Shown here one piece after another: positions 62,645 through 64,000 of a DNA stretch of 64,000 nt. The stretch spans positions 35,100 through 99,099 of the forward strand of contig CAYGBC010000004.1 in assembly GCA_964348015.1 (NCBI GenBank), given 5' to 3'. The position numbers and the translations under genes were made by a program. The notes under the pieces were generated by a model, which was not told the origin of the DNA, ran no database searches, and worked only from the letters and a program-made list of their open reading frames with translations. Position 1 is the first letter of the stretch. Each line of letters opens with the position of its first letter. This stretch comes from SOIA01 sp964348015 (GTDB lineage: Bacteria; Acidobacteriota; Aminicenantia; Aminicenantales; Aminicenantaceae).

Positions 62645-63721
62645 ATGCAAACTATCTATAATTGTCACGCGCATGTTTTTACCAACAAAGCTGTCCCAGT
62701 AAAATTTCTGCCATTTGGATTAGTCAGGTTTTTAAGTAAGCGTAAAAGAGGTAAAGGGTTAGGAAGGTTTCTGAACAAACTTAATAGAAAAAGCAGCAAT
62801 GATATTTTTGACAGGGCTGCTTCCTTTTTGAACATCGGAAATTATGAATCTCAACTAGAAATATTCAAACTTTTGAAAGGATTCTATCCAGAGAACACTA
62901 AATTCATTGTGCTTTCGATGGACATGGCATATATGAAAGCTGGAAAAGTACTCCAGGATTTTACAGAACAACTAGACGAATTATCTGATATTAAAAGAAA
63001 ATATCCAGAGCAGTTTTTCCCTTTTATTTGTGTTGATCCTCGGAGGCCGAACGTCATTGATCTTGTCAAGAAGTATATTGAAAAGAAGAAATTCCAAGGC
63101 ATAAAGGTGTATCCGCCTCTAGGTTATTATCCTTTTGATGAGAACCTGTACGCCGTTTATGAATATGCAGAAGACAATAAAATTCCAATTATTTCCCATT
63201 GTTCACCGCCCATAGTCTATTTCAGAGGGAAAATTACAAAAGATATGTTAATTCATCCAAAAACAGAAGAAAAACTTATAAAAAAGAGAAATCAGAAATT
63301 TGCTATGTATTTCACAGATCCAGAGAATTATAAATATTTATTGAAGGATTTTCCTAAATTGAAGATATGCCTGGCGCATTTTGGAGGCGGGAGTGAATGG
63401 AGTAAATATTTAGCCACTTCATGGGATAAAAGCATGGAAGAATGCTGGTTCTCTGTGATACTGGATTTGATAAGAGATTATGCCAATGTCTATGCAGATA
63501 TTTCTGGCACTAGCTATAACACTGATTTACATCCTCTGCTAAAAGTTATCCTTCAAGACCAGACCATACGTTCTAAAGTGTTATATGGGTCAGATTTCTA
63601 TATGATGGAATTGACTCTTCCTGAACGGGCTTTTAGTATTAATTTAAGAGCTTACCTGAGTGAGAAAGACTATAAACAAATCGCAGAAACAAATCCTCAA
63701 GTATTTTTAAAACATCAGTAA
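62645..63721 (+). CDS. Amidohydrolase family 2 (PF04909-like) metal-dependent hydrolase
   Basis: 358 residues. TIM-barrel metal ligands: YNCHAHVFT (HxH), KVYPPLGYYP, IISHCSPP, CLAHFGGGSEW and YGSDFYMM (terminal Asp). The family includes decarboxylases and hydrolases of small carboxylic and aromatic acids. AGGAGG precedes the ATG. Last gene of the cargo; the gap 63722-63883 holds no gene. Confidence 0.78.
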   Translation: MQTIYNCHAHVFTNKAVPVKFLPFGLVRFLSKRKRGKGLGRFLNKLNRKSSNDIFDRAASFLNIGNYESQLEIFKLLKGFYPENTKFIVLSMDMAYMKAGKVLQDFTEQLDELSDIKRKYPEQFFPFICVDPRRPNVIDLVKKYIEKKKFQGIKVYPPLGYYPFDENLYAVYEYAEDNKIPIISHCSPPIVYFRGKITKDMLIHPKTEEKLIKKRNQKFAMYFTDPENYKYLLKDFPKLKICLAHFGGGSEWSKYLATSWDKSMEECWFSVILDLIRDYANVYADISGTSYNTDLHPLLKVILQDQTIRSKVLYGSDFYMMELTLPERAFSINLRAYLSEKDYKQIAETNPQVFLKHQ

Positions 63722-63883
63722 TAATTCTTTTCTGCATTTCTTTAGAATTGTGGTTTTTACATTCTGAGATGAGGGGAATTTCTATTATCATTAATTTTTC
63801 AGAGGAATAACACTTTTTATCATTATGGACTATTTATTTTTAAGCGTGATGGGATTATCATGCTGACCTTCCTACAATTATCC

Positions 63884-64000
63884 TGACCTGCCCCCCATCA
63901 ATGTACCACCTGTAAAGTGAAATTTAAAGCCTCTGGAGCTGGTGGCCTGTACCCCAAAGAGCTGTGAGGCCGTTGCCTATTATACTCTCTCCCCCAGCGC
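63884..64000 (-). mobile_element. IS3-family insertion sequence, second copy, inverted and partial
   Basis: The first 117 bp read as the exact reverse complement of 56084-56200, beginning with the terminal repeat TGACCTGCCCCCC. The inner flank is TATCC, with no match to GAGG. The copy continues beyond the window. Confidence 0.95.
63898..64000 (-). CDS. IS3 transposase OrfB, C-terminal fragment at window edge
   Basis: The last 33 residues of OrfB (RQRPHSSLGYRPPAPEALNF then TLQVVH), identical to the end of the copy at 55368-56186. Cut by the window end, not necessarily broken. Confidence 0.92.
   Translation of the reverse strand, partial: RWGREYNRQRPHSSLGYRPPAPEALNFTLQVVH

Larger units (their letters stand above)
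55000..64000. mobile_element. Composite-transposon-like region, two inverted IS copies around 7.7 kb of cargo
   Basis: IS copy 1 (55000-56200, plus) and IS copy 2 (63884 to beyond the window, minus) enclose 56201-63883. The cargo is visibly AT-richer, with many A/T third codon positions, and carries genes with no relation to the rest of the window. The left outer edge interrupts a CFI-box-CTERM gene whose other half is not inside the element. Together this suggests transfer as a unit. The right outer end is not visible, so transposition as a unit is inference. Confidence 0.6.

Noticed and set aside
1..64000. tRNA, rRNA or replication origin
   Set aside because: No cloverleaf with a T-loop consensus, no rRNA stretches and no cluster of DnaA boxes were noticed; reading by eye cannot exclude a single divergent tRNA.

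Overview
The window is one continuous stretch from a bacterial genome of moderate GC. No rRNA, tRNA or CRISPR array is visible. Secreted BNR/VPS10-type repeat proteins, FtsX permeases with an N-terminal prefix domain paired with PadR, DUF4097 proteins behind an ECF sigma/anti-sigma pair, and HTH-TM-TPR regulators are a combination typical of Candidatus Aminicenantota or Acidobacteriota. That placement is inference; no marker gene is present.

Positions 1-42,010 form an anaerobic aromatic-degradation island. On the minus strand 5,600-507 lies a class I, ATP-dependent benzoyl-CoA reductase operon in the order N-O-P-Q-ferredoxin (Azoarcus bzd type), led by an unusual winged-helix/GNAT fusion gene with a clear promoter and a palindrome at the predicted start of transcription. 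Downstream pathway genes are scattered over the next 36 kb: dienoyl-CoA hydratase (dch) and hydroxyenoyl-CoA dehydrogenase (had) at 29.6-31.5 kb, ring-opening hydrolase (oah) at 21.9-23.0 kb, FadN-like hydratase/dehydrogenase plus thiolase at 18.2-21.8 kb, and a lower-pathway cluster (glutaryl-CoA dehydrogenase candidate, crotonase, 3-hydroxybutyryl-CoA dehydrogenase, thiolases) at 35.8-42.0 kb. Together they could take benzoyl-CoA to acetyl-CoA, and an ADP-forming acyl-CoA synthetase (24.9-27.0 kb) could convert acetyl-CoA to acetate plus ATP. A molybdenum hydroxylase (12.4-16.2 kb) may feed hydroxylated aromatics in. A second HgdB-like protein plus ATPase pair (26.9-29.3 kb) looks like a further ATP-driven low-potential reductase. 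Interspersed are an FtsX/PadR module, the sigma/anti-sigma/DUF4097 operon, a secreted BNR-repeat protein and a secreted M24 peptidase.

Positions 42.4-46.2 kb hold three proteins with CX4CH heme-type motifs, one fused to a predicted outer-membrane barrel, then a small membrane protein, a metallophosphoesterase and a small HTH protein. Positions 47.3-54.5 kb hold two paralogous membrane-anchored HTH-TPR regulators. The first is followed by a 68-residue peptide and a radical SAM/SPASM enzyme, a candidate RiPP locus; the enzyme gene is split by a 9-T run. An HD-GYP protein follows.

From 55,000 to the window end is a composite-transposon-like structure: a complete IS3-family element (55,000-56,200), about 7.7 kb of visibly AT-richer cargo (ceramidase-like hydrolase, small membrane proteins, lipoprotein, metallophosphoesterase, amidohydrolase), and the end of a second identical, inverted IS copy at 63,884. 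The left edge cuts a CFI-box-CTERM type protein gene.

A short dispersed hairpin repeat (core GAGATTGCC...GCTCGCAATGAC) occurs in many intergenic gaps of the first 37 kb and forms a 52-bp-period array at 36.6-36.9 kb.
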